This document shows positions 51,247 through 60,055 of a stretch of DNA of 64,000 bases, piece after piece. The translations under genes were made by a program, and so were the position numbers. The first letter of the stretch is position 1; every line of letters starts with the position of its first letter. This DNA comes from Demequina lutea (GTDB lineage: Bacteria; Actinomycetota; Actinomycetes; Actinomycetales; Demequinaceae). The DNA is taken from positions 2,790,001 through 2,854,000 of the forward strand of contig NZ_JACBZO010000001.1 in NCBI RefSeq assembly GCF_013409005.1, read 5' to 3'. The notes under the pieces are model-generated. The model was not told the DNA's origin. It worked only from the letters and a program-made list of their open reading frames with translations, and searched no databases.

Positions 51247-52452
51247 ATGGCGACCAACCCATCCCATACCTACGAGCGCCCCCTCGCGTCGGCGCTCGCG
51301 TCGCGCCTCACCGAACCTCGGCGCTTCATCCAGGCGCTCACCGGCCCCCGCCAAGTGGGCAAGACCACGCTGGTCCAGCAGGTGGCGGACCGCCTGGCGA
51401 TCCCCGTCAGGTTTGCCAGCGCCGACGAGCCCACCCTCCAAGGCCCCGCGTGGATCAGCCAGCAATGGGAGGCCGCCCGCGGGGGCATCGGCCCCGATGG
51501 CGGGCTCCTTGTGCTCGACGAGGTCCAAAAGGTCCCCCACTGGTCCGATTCCGTCAAGCGGCTCTGGGACGAGGACACCCGCACGGGCACGCCGCTCAAG
51601 GTGGTCATCCTCGGCTCCGCCCCATTGCTGATCGCGCGCGGACTCACCGAGAGCCTGGCAGGACGCTTCGAGGTGCTGCACGTGCCCCACTGGTCGTATC
51701 CCGAGATGCGCGACGCATTCGCCTTCACCCTCCGGGACTTCATCCACTTTGGCGGATACCCCGGCGCCGCACCCCTCATCACCGACCCCGAGCGCTGGCG
51801 CCGGTACATTCTCGACTCGCTCATCGAGACCACCATCTCCCGCGACGTGCTGCTGCTCACGCGCGTGGACAAGCCCGCGCTGCTGCGTCGGCTCTTCGAA
51901 CTCGCTTGCGACTATTCGGGGCAGATCCTCAGCTACACCAAGATGCTGGGCCAACTCCAGGATGCAGGGAACTCCACGACCCTGGCGCACTACCTCGACC
52001 TGCTCTCCCAAGCGGGCATGGTCACGGGCCTGCAGAAGTACTCGGGCAGCGCCGTCCGCAAGCGCGGCTCGAGCCCCAAGTTGCAGGTGCTCAATACCGC
52101 GCTCATGTCGGCAACATCCGGCCTCACCCCCGCCGATGCGCGCGCCGACTCGACCTACTACGGCAGGCTGGTCGAGTCCGCCGTCGGCGCACATCTGGCG
52201 AATGCCGCGGCGGCGGGCGAGTGCGAACTGCTGTATTGGCGCGAAGGCAACTACGAGGTCGACTTTGTGGTGCGCATCGGCCGCAAGACGATCGCGATAG
52301 AGGTCAAGAGCGGGTCGCGGCGCGACGGACTTCCCGGCATGGACAAGTTCATGACCGAATACCGGCCCGACGCGGCGCTGCTGGTGGGCGCGGACGGCAT
52401 CTCGGTTGAGGACTTCTTGAGCGCGCCGGCAACGGCCTGGGGTTCGCGCTGA
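51247..52452 (+). CDS. DUF4143 AAA ATPase, intact
   Basis: 401 residues. P-loop ALTGPRQVGKTTLVQQVADR, Walker B LLVLDEVQKVPHW, sensor VVILGSAPLLIARG, middle winged helix (ILSYTKMLGQLQDAGNSTTL), and C-terminal DUF4143 domain with a PD-(D/E)XK-like YEVDFVVRIGRKTIAIEVKS. Such ATPase-nuclease proteins are common in toxin-antitoxin and defence loci, but their activity is largely unproven. Expressed from a leaderless promoter with its own operator. Confidence 0.88.
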   Translation: MATNPSHTYERPLASALASRLTEPRRFIQALTGPRQVGKTTLVQQVADRLAIPVRFASADEPTLQGPAWISQQWEAARGGIGPDGGLLVLDEVQKVPHWSDSVKRLWDEDTRTGTPLKVVILGSAPLLIARGLTESLAGRFEVLHVPHWSYPEMRDAFAFTLRDFIHFGGYPGAAPLITDPERWRRYILDSLIETTISRDVLLLTRVDKPALLRRLFELACDYSGQILSYTKMLGQLQDAGNSTTLAHYLDLLSQAGMVTGLQKYSGSAVRKRGSSPKLQVLNTALMSATSGLTPADARADSTYYGRLVESAVGAHLANAAAAGECELLYWREGNYEVDFVVRIGRKTIAIEVKSGSRRDGLPGMDKFMTEYRPDAALLVGADGISVEDFLSAPATAWGSR

Positions 52453-52538
52453 GGTTTGCTGTCCACCCACCACTCCCACTCGCGTCACACCCTGGCGATA
52501 ACGTCGCCTCATCACAGGATCCGCATCACGGGAGGGCC

Positions 52539-53312
52539 ATGACCATCGAGCAGACCAGGGACGAGGTGGAGCGCCTCCGGGCGCGCGTCGCCTCCGATCC
52601 GCGCGCGCACGAGCTCGCCCTGGCCGACCAGCTCAACCTCCTGAGCATCGACCTCGCCATGCGCGGCGACTACGACGCGTCCGCGAAGGTCACCATCGAG
52701 GCCCTCAAGGTGATCGCCGCCCACATCGACCCGCTCCTACTGCCGCCCGCCGAGGAGTTCAGGTACGCGGGCATCGTGGTGGGCCTCGCGTCGGGGCTGC
52801 TCATCGACGACCGCGCGGACGATGCCGCGGGGCTGCTCGACTACACCATCGAGGTCCACGCTCGCCTGGCGCATCTTGCGGGCGACGCCATCGTGCAGCC
52901 GACGTTTGGGCCACCACCTCCGCCGCCCAATCCGGAGGAGCAGGCCCAGCAGGAACGGTTCCGACTTGAGATGGACAGTTTGCCGCCGCGAGTGAGCCCC
53001 TACACCGACGACAAGCCACCCGTTCCATTCGAGACGCCGTCGGGCGCCTTCTCCAGGCCCGGCCGCGGCTGGCGCCAGCCCGCCGACTGGTCCTTTGTCC
53101 ACTGGCAACTGCTGTGCGCCCGCGCCCGCGCGTTCGCCGCTCTGGGCGAAAAGGAGCGCGCACTCGACGACGCGGTGGAGGCCCTCGCCATTAACCTCCT
53201 CGGCACCGAGCTCGACTACGCGCGCATGGTTTCGAGCGCCGACGCCGCCCTCAAAACGGCGTCGCTACTGGTCGAGGGCGTCGAGCCCGAGGAGGGCCCG
53301 CTGGGCTGGTGA
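52539..53312 (+). CDS. TPR-like helical protein (paralogue 2)
   Basis: 257 residues. The N-terminal half is helical and similar to paralogue 1 (DPRAHELALADQLNLLSIDL; AMRGDYDASAKVTIEALKVI). A Pro-rich linker (FGPPPPPPNPEEQAQQ) is followed by a final helical pair (WQLLCARARAFAALGEKERA). It follows the intact DUF4143 gene on the same strand with an 86-bp gap. Role unknown. Confidence 0.65.
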   Translation: MTIEQTRDEVERLRARVASDPRAHELALADQLNLLSIDLAMRGDYDASAKVTIEALKVIAAHIDPLLLPPAEEFRYAGIVVGLASGLLIDDRADDAAGLLDYTIEVHARLAHLAGDAIVQPTFGPPPPPPNPEEQAQQERFRLEMDSLPPRVSPYTDDKPPVPFETPSGAFSRPGRGWRQPADWSFVHWQLLCARARAFAALGEKERALDDAVEALAINLLGTELDYARMVSSADAALKTASLLVEGVEPEEGPLGW

Positions 53313-53330
53313 CGGTTCGGTACGCCGACG

Positions 53331-53468
53331 CTAGCACCGCGCCTGCTCCGACCGGTCCGGGCGGAACAAGTGCCAGGAGGCCAAGGCTCCGATTGCCGCC
53401 CCGGACGCGGTGAGGCTCCAGCCCACGGCGGGAGGCACCACCCATCCGCCCAGCAGGATCCCGCCCAC
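53331..53468 (-). CDS. Possible small membrane protein or relic
   Basis: 45 codons from a GTG: two hydrophobic segments (VGGILLGGWVVPPAVGWSLT; SGAAIGALASWHLF) ending RPDRSEQARC. The open frame extends further upstream without a good start. It may be the tail of a lost gene. The rest of 53.3-53.69 kb shows no gene; it resembles the upstream region of the DUF222 gene, cut by the IS. Confidence 0.3.
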   Translation of the reverse strand: MGGILLGGWVVPPAVGWSLTASGAAIGALASWHLFRPDRSEQARC

Positions 53469-53733
53469 GGCAAACGCCGCGTCGCAAGTGAAACGTGCTC
53501 CCGTGCGTGGCCTGCCACCATTCCCTTGTTGTGGGGAACACTTTCCACCGCGCGGGGGCTCGTCAGGCGCGCGTGGGTTGTGGGGCGCGGGCCTCGCGTT
53601 TGCCGGTGGTGGCGTCGTCCCCGTGCCCAGTGTTGGCGGGCTCTCCACAGAGTGTCGTACCTGGCAGTTGGTTGTCAGACCCCCGTGGTTGACGCGTCCT
53701 AGGTTTGATGCCGCATCCTTTTGAGTTGAAAGG

Positions 53734-54054
53734 ATGTATGTCATGCCAAAGAAGATCGATCCTGCCCTCCGTGACCGTGCGGTGCGGCTGGTGCGTGAGC
53801 ACCGCTCGGAGTATCCCTCGTTGACGGCCGCGTCGGCGGCAGTGGCCCGCCAGGTTGGGGTGGGCCACGAGTCCGTGCGGCGGTGGGTGCTGCAAGCCGA
53901 TATTGATGACGGCTCTCGGGAGGGGGTTACGTCCGCTGAGCACGCGGAGATCAAGCGTCTGAAGTCGGAGAACAGCCGGCTGCGCGAAGACGTTGCGATT
54001 CTACGGGCGGCGACAACTTTCTTCGCGGGGGAGCTCGACCCCCGCAATCGATGA
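53734..54054 (+). CDS. IS3-family OrfA (HTH)
   Basis: 106 residues: MPKKIDPALRDRAVRLVREH, HTH part ASAAVARQVGVGHESVRRWV, leucine-zipper-like EIKRLKSENSRLREDVAILR and the subgroup tail AATTFFAGELD. It binds the terminal repeats and dimerises. The stop overlaps the orfB frame (ATGA), where frameshifting or re-initiation would make the transposase. Confidence 0.9.
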   Translation: MYVMPKKIDPALRDRAVRLVREHRSEYPSLTAASAAVARQVGVGHESVRRWVLQADIDDGSREGVTSAEHAEIKRLKSENSRLREDVAILRAATTFFAGELDPRNR

Positions 54055-55031
54055 TCATGGGTTTCATCGACACGATGAGAGCCGAGGGGCACGCGGTCGA
54101 GTCGACTTGCAGGGTTCTGCGTGAGCAGGGCTGCCAGGTCGCCGCGCGCACCTATCGTGCGTGGAGAGGAGGCCACGTCGCGGTCCGCACGGTCACAGAC
54201 GCGCATGTCGTCGACGCGGTCCGTGACACCGCGTGGACGCACGTGCCCACACCCGATGGTTCCCTGCGCCGCAAGATGACTCCCGAGGGGTTGTACGGGC
54301 GGCGGAAGATGACCGCGTTGATCCGCCGCACCACGATCCCTGGTGCATCCACAGGCGCGGTCGACCGGGCCATGCGTGTCCTCGGACTGTCGGGCGTGCG
54401 CCGCGATAAGGGCGTGCGCACCACGATCCCCGCGAAGGACGGGGTCCGTGCCGGGGATCTGCTGAATCGGGATTTCACCGCGCCGCAGCCGGATCACACC
54501 TGGGTGATGGACTTCACCTACTGCCGCACCTGGGCCGGGTGGGTTTACGTCGCGTTCATCGTGGACGTGTTCTCTCAGCGCATCGTCGCGTGGCATGCGC
54601 AGACCACCAAGCACGTCGACCTGGTGATGATCCCCCTGCGGATGGGCCTCTGGGAACGCGGCCGCCAAGGCCACCCGATCCTCCCGCAGCAGCTCCGAGC
54701 ACATTCGGACGCCGGGTCTCAATATGTCTCGTTGGCCTACACCGACAAGCTCGCCCTCGACGGCATCGCGCCCTCGATCGGGTCCGTCGGCGACGCGTAC
54801 GATAACGCGCTGATGGAGACGATCAACGGGCTCTACAAGGCCGAGTGCATCCGCACGACCGTGTTCCACGAGGGCCCGTATCGGACGATCGCGGACGTCG
54901 AGTTCGCGACCGCCGGCTGGGTCGATTGGTACAACACTCGTAGGCTTCACTCAAGCCTCGGCTACGTTCCACCGGCCGAGTTCGAGCAAGCTCACTACGC
55001 GACCCTCAACCGAGAGCCGCAACCCGCATAG
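54051..55031 (+). CDS. IS3-family transposase OrfB (DDE)
   Basis: 326 residues. The rve integrase core has DDE residues in HTWVMDFTYCRTWAGWVYVA (first D), LRAHSDAGSQYVSLAYT (second D) and DNALMETINGLYKAE (E). HTH_21 precedes it (LYGRRKMTALIRR) and WVDWYNTRRLHSSLGYVPP closes it. All catalytic residues are present, so the element looks competent. Confidence 0.93.
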   Translation: MIMGFIDTMRAEGHAVESTCRVLREQGCQVAARTYRAWRGGHVAVRTVTDAHVVDAVRDTAWTHVPTPDGSLRRKMTPEGLYGRRKMTALIRRTTIPGASTGAVDRAMRVLGLSGVRRDKGVRTTIPAKDGVRAGDLLNRDFTAPQPDHTWVMDFTYCRTWAGWVYVAFIVDVFSQRIVAWHAQTTKHVDLVMIPLRMGLWERGRQGHPILPQQLRAHSDAGSQYVSLAYTDKLALDGIAPSIGSVGDAYDNALMETINGLYKAECIRTTVFHEGPYRTIADVEFATAGWVDWYNTRRLHSSLGYVPPAEFEQAHYATLNREPQPA

Positions 55032-55072
55032 GAGCGGCAGAGAACCTGGGGCGCTTCAGGTTGACTTGTTTC

Positions 55073-56524
55073 ATGGCGGTCGATGCGGCGAATATTGCGA
55101 GGGTGAGTGCCCTCGTGGGTGAGCTTGCGCGCGAGGACGTTTCGGGTTTGTCGCAAGAGGACTTCCTCGCGGCTCACGACGCTGCGGCGCGTCTTGGGAG
55201 GCTCGCTGACATGCTACGGGCGCGCTTTGCGGGCGATGTCGCCCGACGCTCGATGCCCGACCTTCCCGGCGGCGGGCTCGCACGGCGGCAGGGTTTTGGG
55301 AACGCGGGGCAAATGGTGTCGCGGGTGACGGGCGGGACGACGGCGGGGGCGATGCGGGCGATCGAGGCCGGACTCGCGCTCATGCCCGACCCTGCGTTGA
55401 TGCCGGACCTGTCCCACCAGGCCGACCCGTCCCAGCCCGACTGTGTACCTGAACCCCGGTATCCGGTGGTGGCCAGCGCCGCGCTCTGCGGCGATCTGTC
55501 GATGGAAGCCGCGGGGCTGATCAGGTCAGGTTTGGAGACGATTGCGGACCGGGTGCCGTCCGAGCGGCTGCATGAGTTGGAGCGGCGCCTCGTCGACAAG
55601 GCCGTGAACCTTGCCCCCCACGACGTGCGACGGCTCGTCGCGACCGCGGTCGCACGGGCGGACTTGCCAGGTCACGAGGAACGCGAACTGCGTCAACACG
55701 CGGAGCGGTTCTTGGCATGGAAGGAAGACCACACCGGGATGGTGACGTTCACCGGCAAACTCGATGCGGTGACCGCGGCACCGATCCGCACCGTGATTGA
55801 ACAGATCGTGACCCACGACTTTCGTGCCCGACGGGATCAAGATCCCTCTGACCAAGATCAGAGAACCGTGGGTCAGATGCGTGCCGACGCCCTCTTCGAG
55901 GTGTGCCGCCATGCGCTCGGGTGCAAGGAAACAGACCAGTCAGGGATCCGCACCACCATCGTCGTGCGGATGTACAAGAGTGGTCTGGACACGGGGAGGG
56001 GGCTAGGTCGCATCGACGGTGTTGATCAGCCCGTCTCGGTGGGGCAGCTACGCCGCCTCGCAGGGGACGCAGGCATCATTCCCGAAGTACTCGGCGGTGA
56101 AAGTGAGGTCCTTGACCTGGGCCGCAGAGTCAGGCTCTTCACGCTGGCACAAAGACTCGCACTACTCGAACGTGACGGTGGGTGCGCCAAGTGTCACGCC
56201 CCACCCGAACACTGCGAAGCCCACCACATTCGTTGGTGGGAAAACGGTGGTCGCAGCGATCTCAAAAACGGGGTCATGTTGTGTACGAGATGCCACCACG
56301 ACATCCACCGCCAAGGCTGGGAAATCCTCGTCCACGCGAATCGCGTCGACTTCATCCCACCACCCACCATCGACCCCGCACGACAACCCCAACCAGGCGG
56401 ACTCGCCGCAATCACCATCCGCGACATCGGCAACCTCGAACCCCCGTCCACCCGCACGAAGGAACTCGCGCACGTCCGGACGGCGCGGGCAGTGTCGTCC
56501 CTGCCCTCACGACCCACCCCCTGA
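55073..56524 (+). CDS. DUF222/HNH endonuclease-like protein (13E12 type)
   Basis: 483 residues. The N-terminal DUF222 helical domain (DFLAAHDAAARLGRLADMLR ... NAGQMVSRVTGGTTAGAMRA) is followed by a C-terminal HNH motif (GGCAKCHAPPEHCEAHHIRW, then NGVMLCTRCHHDIHRQGWEI) with all Cys and His ligands. These genes are abundant in Actinobacteria, and their role is unknown. The IS3 element ends 14 bp before the ATG, so the native RBS/promoter is displaced and expression now depends on the IS end or readthrough. Confidence 0.88.
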   Translation: MAVDAANIARVSALVGELAREDVSGLSQEDFLAAHDAAARLGRLADMLRARFAGDVARRSMPDLPGGGLARRQGFGNAGQMVSRVTGGTTAGAMRAIEAGLALMPDPALMPDLSHQADPSQPDCVPEPRYPVVASAALCGDLSMEAAGLIRSGLETIADRVPSERLHELERRLVDKAVNLAPHDVRRLVATAVARADLPGHEERELRQHAERFLAWKEDHTGMVTFTGKLDAVTAAPIRTVIEQIVTHDFRARRDQDPSDQDQRTVGQMRADALFEVCRHALGCKETDQSGIRTTIVVRMYKSGLDTGRGLGRIDGVDQPVSVGQLRRLAGDAGIIPEVLGGESEVLDLGRRVRLFTLAQRLALLERDGGCAKCHAPPEHCEAHHIRWWENGGRSDLKNGVMLCTRCHHDIHRQGWEILVHANRVDFIPPPTIDPARQPQPGGLAAITIRDIGNLEPPSTRTKELAHVRTARAVSSLPSRPTP

Positions 56525-56539
56525 GTACGCTTGGGACGC

Positions 56540-57604
56540 ATGACCTCCATCGAGCCCACGCCGGCCAAACCGGCCTACGAAAAGCCCCTGACCGACGTCG
56601 TCGTCGAGAAGGTGCGCGATACCGCCAAGTCCGATGGCTTCCAGGCCAGGATGTACCAGGCCATTTCGATTCAGCGCCCCGTGGTGCTCGAGTACCTCAA
56701 GTCCCTCCGCCGCGACAAGCCCAACGCCACCCCTGCGGAGATCCTCAAAGAACTCGACCGCCGCTACATCGCCACCGTCACCATCACGAGCACCGGCGTG
56801 GGCGCATCGGCCGCGATCCCCGCCGTGGGCACGGGAATCGCGCTCACGCTAGGCGTCGCCGACCTGCTGTTCTTCTACGAGACGAGCGCCCTCTACGTGC
56901 TCGCCGCCACGGAGCTGCACGGGATCGAGGTGCGCGATGCGGAGCGTGCCAGGCCGCTCGTCTTCGGGATGCTGCTCGGCGAGAAGTCGCAAAGCAAGGT
57001 GGCCAAGATCGTGATGCACGCCGCGGGAGCGGGCAGCATCAACACGGCGCGCACGGTCGCCACGCGCACCGTCGGCAAGGCTCTCCCCCACGGCTGGGGC
57101 GAGGTGCTCACCCAGCAGCTCCCCGACTCGGCGCTCGCGCCGCTCGCTACCGTCCTCGCCCGTCAGGCGCTCAGGGCCAGCGGCAAGTTGACCGCCAGGA
57201 CGCTCGGCAAGGTGCTGCCCTTCGGCATCGGCGCGGTGATCGGCGGCGTGGGCAGCTTCACGTTTGGGCGGGACGTGGTCAAGGCCACGCGCCTCGCCTT
57301 CCCGATGCCTCCGACGCGCTTCCCCGACGCCCTCCTGGACTTCACCAAGCCCGAGCCGGGCACGGTGTTGGAGAGCGCCCAAGCGTCCCGCGCGATGCAG
57401 GCCATGCAGTCGGCCGCGGGCAGCGCGTCCGGCTTCGGCGAGACGGCGTGGGACAGGACGAGCGGCGCGCGATCCGCGATCAGGGGCGCGGCGGTTGGCG
57501 GAGTCGACGCGGTCAAGGGGGCAGCGGTGAGCGGAGTCGACGCGATTCGGGGCAGCGCAACCAAGGCGGCCGCGGCGAGGTCGCGCCTGAAGCGCAAGGG
57601 CTAG
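56540..57604 (+). CDS. EcsC-like membrane-associated protein
   Basis: 354 residues. The central part has small-residue-rich helices (TSTGVGASAAIPAVGTGIAL; LGVADLLFFYETSALYVLAA) and a pattern of paired glycine-rich segments (FGIGAVIGGVGSFTFGRDVV) resembling EcsC proteins. The C-terminal ~80 residues are a low-complexity Ala/Gly/Ser/Arg tail with repeated GAAV-GGVDAVKGAAV units. It starts 15 bp after the DUF222 stop, so may be co-transcribed. Family assignment is tentative. Confidence 0.6.
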   Translation: MTSIEPTPAKPAYEKPLTDVVVEKVRDTAKSDGFQARMYQAISIQRPVVLEYLKSLRRDKPNATPAEILKELDRRYIATVTITSTGVGASAAIPAVGTGIALTLGVADLLFFYETSALYVLAATELHGIEVRDAERARPLVFGMLLGEKSQSKVAKIVMHAAGAGSINTARTVATRTVGKALPHGWGEVLTQQLPDSALAPLATVLARQALRASGKLTARTLGKVLPFGIGAVIGGVGSFTFGRDVVKATRLAFPMPPTRFPDALLDFTKPEPGTVLESAQASRAMQAMQSAAGSASGFGETAWDRTSGARSAIRGAAVGGVDAVKGAAVSGVDAIRGSATKAAAARSRLKRKG

Positions 57605-57727
57605 GCCCGCCCGCGCGATGGCAACGATCGGCTCGGCGCGGTCTTCGGAGACGCACTGAGCGCCGTGTACGCCCCGAGCGACCCGGTTCCCGACGCCGAC
57701 GCCGACGCGGGCTCGGGCGAACTCGCG

Positions 57728-57769
57728 GCTACCGGCTACCGGCTACCGGCTACCGGCTACCGGCTACCG
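57728..57769. repeat. Six tandem copies of GCTACCG
   Basis: Perfect 7-bp units in the 348-bp stretch between the EcsC-like gene and the dehydrogenase. Apart from this repeat I see no gene in that stretch, only a possible gene-tail fragment at 57.61-57.72 kb. Confidence 0.85.
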
Positions 57770-57951
57770 GCAAGGGACAGGATTCTCTGTGCAGAATCTT
57801 GGCACGCGTTCAGCCCACTGCTATCGTGATCTGCGACCGCACGGCCGCGATGACCGTCTCGGGCATCGGAACACTCACGAACCCTGCCGTCCGAACGCGA
57901 GGGTTCGAAGCGCGGCACCAGTCGACGACGGAGCCGATCAGGAGTCATGAC

Positions 57952-58848
57952 ATGACAAACGACCACAGGACAGGGCTGGTGGGACTCGGGGTGATGGGTT
58001 CCGCGATCGCGCGGCGGCTCCTCGACACTCATCACGACCTCACCGTCTTCGACGTGCGCCAGGACGTCATGGACGAGTTCGCTGCCGCGGGTGCCCGGCC
58101 AGCGAGTTCACCGAGCGAACTGTCCACCTGCGACGTGGTGGTGCTCTCGCTCAACACCGCAGAGGTGGTCGAGAAGGTCGTCTTCGGGCCGGACGGCATC
58201 CTGGCTCAGACAGTGGACGACCTGCTGATCGTCGACATGTCGAGCATCGATCCGGCGCAGACCCGCGCCTTCGCCGACCGGGTGACCGGGCTCGGCGGGC
58301 GGTGGGTCGACGCTCCTCTGTCCGGGGGTGCGCCAGCGGTCGCCCGCGGTGAGCTCACCTTGATGCTCGGTGGCACCGATGACGACGTGGCGGATGCCAC
58401 TCGGACGTTGACCGACCTCGCCGCCACGATCACCCATCTCGGGCCCGCAGGCTCCGGACAGCTTGTCAAGCTCGTCAACCAGGTGCTCGTCGGTTGTGCT
58501 TTCGGGGCCATGGCCGAGGCCGCCACCATGGTGCGCTCGGCGGGTCTGGCACCCGCACAGGTCCTCACCGCGCTCACGGGGGGCCGGGCCGACTCGCGGG
58601 TCCTCCAGGAGTTCTTCCTGAAGTTCGCCGACGTGGACCTGACGCCGACCGGCCGGATCAGCAACATGGTCAAGGACCTCGAGACGGCACGCGATTACGC
58701 ACGCTCGGCGAACATTCCGCTGCCGGTGACGACCACGGTCTCCGAGGTCCACCGGTGGCTCGCGGCTTCCGGCCACGGGGCAGCCGACAATGCGGCCCTC
58801 ATGCTCTACTACGACACCACAGCCGACGCTGAGGGCCTCGGTCAGTAG
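57952..58848 (+). CDS. Beta-hydroxyacid dehydrogenase (GarR/3-HIBADH family)
   Basis: 298 residues. The Rossmann motif GLVGLGVMGSAIARRLLD at the N-terminus, the substrate loop VDAPLSGGAPAVARGELTLM and the catalytic-lysine motif GSGQLVKLVNQVLVGC are diagnostic of NAD(P)-dependent tartronate-semialdehyde reductase / 3-hydroxyisobutyrate dehydrogenases. AGGAG precedes the ATG. Placed upstream of a sugar-acid cluster on the opposite strand, so reduction of a C3 semialdehyde from aldarate breakdown is likely but not certain. Confidence 0.87.
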   Translation: MTNDHRTGLVGLGVMGSAIARRLLDTHHDLTVFDVRQDVMDEFAAAGARPASSPSELSTCDVVVLSLNTAEVVEKVVFGPDGILAQTVDDLLIVDMSSIDPAQTRAFADRVTGLGGRWVDAPLSGGAPAVARGELTLMLGGTDDDVADATRTLTDLAATITHLGPAGSGQLVKLVNQVLVGCAFGAMAEAATMVRSAGLAPAQVLTALTGGRADSRVLQEFFLKFADVDLTPTGRISNMVKDLETARDYARSANIPLPVTTTVSEVHRWLAASGHGAADNAALMLYYDTTADAEGLGQ

Positions 58849-58938
58849 CCGGTCACGCCGAAGGAGACCGTTGCGGTGACGACGACTGCAGCGTCTGGCG
58901 TGCCCTTCCCTCTCACTCCGTCCCCGGGTTCCATGTGA

Positions 58939-59178
58939 CTCGCGGACGAGGCGGTCAGCACCCTCGGCGTCACGGCCGAACCGCACAGCGACCTCTTCAT
59001 CAACCCTGCATGGGGTCTCCCCTCAACGCTGAGTCCTTGCTCAACGCCGCAGCCCTGGGCCAAGCTCTGCTTCGAGTACGCCCCCGCCAGCGAGCCCATG
59101 GTCGTCTCCGTGGTCACCGGCGGGGTGACGGACGATACCAACGAACTCCTCGTCGCGTGGCGCTACCAACGTCCCCAC
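58939..59178 (+). pseudogene. DUF1349 gene relic
   Basis: Fragment reading DEAVSTLGVTAEPHSDLFIN, then WAKLCFEYAPASEPMVVSVV, then TGGVTDDTNELLVAWRY. These match conserved parts of DUF1349 (concanavalin-like) proteins, but the middle strand segment is missing, no start codon is seen, and the end is lost. It fills the ~400-bp gap between two catabolic genes. Confidence 0.65.
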
Positions 59179-59256
59179 GAGGACGGCGGGCCACTCCTCC
59201 GTAGAGCGCACGGCGGGCCGGGTCCACCCCGCCCCGCCGACGCCCGCAGACTGGGA

Positions 59257-60012
59257 TCAGCGGAAGTTGGCGCCGCCGTTGACGTCGAGCACGATGCCGG
59301 TGACGAACGATGCGCCGGAGGAGGCAAGGTACGCGACAGCCTCGGCAACGTCATCGGGCAACCCGGCGCGCTTGACGGCGGTCGCGGCGATGGCGGCCTG
59401 CTGGCTGGCCTCCGGCGTGAAGGTCGCCTGGAAGGGGGTGTCGCCGATGAATCCGGGAGCAATGGAGTTGACGGTGATCGCTCGCGGGCCGAGTTCCTTG
59501 GCGAGACCGCGCGTGAATCCGTCGAGCGCGGACTTCGAGGCGGCATACGCGACGGCGCCCAGCCCGCCGCCATTCTCGCCAGCCTGCGAGCCGATCGACA
59601 CGACCCGGCCGCCGTTTGGCATGTCTTGGAGCACGGCGCGCGTCACGCGGAACGTGCTCGTAAGGTTGACGTCGATGACGGCGAACCAGTGCTCGTCGGT
59701 CATCTCCGTAAGGGTCTGCCGGCCGATGAGGCCGCCGGCGTTGTTGACCAGCAGGTCGATGGGGCCACCGAGCGCCTCGGCCGCGGCGGCGATCACGGTG
59801 TCCACCTGGGCCTGGTCGGTCGCGTCGAGCGCGAAGGCCCCTGACCGACGCCCGAGCGCCTCGATCTCCGCAGCAACGGAGCTACCGTCATGCGAGCGGT
59901 AGGTGAGCGCCACATCGGCGCCCGCCCGTGCCAGGGTAAGGGCGATGGCGCGGCCGATGCCGACGCCACCTCCGGTCACGAGTGCGCGTCGTCCTGTCAG
60001 GTCCTGCGTCAT
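59257..60012 (-). CDS. Short-chain dehydrogenase/reductase (KduD/FabG-like)
   Basis: 251 residues. Cofactor motif ALVTGGGVGIGRAIALTLAR, NNAG motif LLVNNAGGLIG, catalytic Ser in VVSIGSQAG and YxxxK in AVAYAASKSALDG, with the C-terminal FVTGIVLDVNGGANFR. Classical NAD(P)H-dependent SDR. Next to 2-keto-3-deoxygluconate kinase it probably oxidises a uronate or aldonate, or reduces a keto-deoxyuronate. Last gene of the minus-strand kdgK-side run; 43 bp downstream of kdgK. Confidence 0.88.
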   Translation of the reverse strand: MTQDLTGRRALVTGGGVGIGRAIALTLARAGADVALTYRSHDGSSVAAEIEALGRRSGAFALDATDQAQVDTVIAAAAEALGGPIDLLVNNAGGLIGRQTLTEMTDEHWFAVIDVNLTSTFRVTRAVLQDMPNGGRVVSIGSQAGENGGGLGAVAYAASKSALDGFTRGLAKELGPRAITVNSIAPGFIGDTPFQATFTPEASQQAAIAATAVKRAGLPDDVAEAVAYLASSGASFVTGIVLDVNGGANFR

Positions 60013-60055
60013 GCGTGCCTCCTAGGGGGCGTCGTGTGCGTTGGGAATGCGTAGG

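Larger units (their letters stand above)
53690..55058 (+). mobile_element. IS3-family insertion sequence, complete
   Basis: 1,369 bp. The left inverted repeat starts TGACGCGTCCTAGGTTTG (53690-53714). The right one (55034-55058) reads inward TGAAGCGCCCCAGGTTCT, about 19 of 25 matching. A 3-bp direct duplication GGT flanks both ends (53687-53689, 55059-55061). It contains overlapping orfA and orfB. Clean ends and open frames suggest it is recent and possibly active. It landed 14 bp upstream of the DUF222/HNH start codon. Confidence 0.9.

Noticed and set aside
53331..54950. A 539-codon open frame antisense to the IS3 element
   Set aside because: It mirrors the transposase genes with no family resemblance; a GC-rich antisense frame.
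56182..58848. An 888-codon open frame on the plus strand
   Set aside because: It crosses the DUF222 end, the EcsC-like gene and a 7-bp repeat out of frame; only its last 298 codons (the dehydrogenase) are real.
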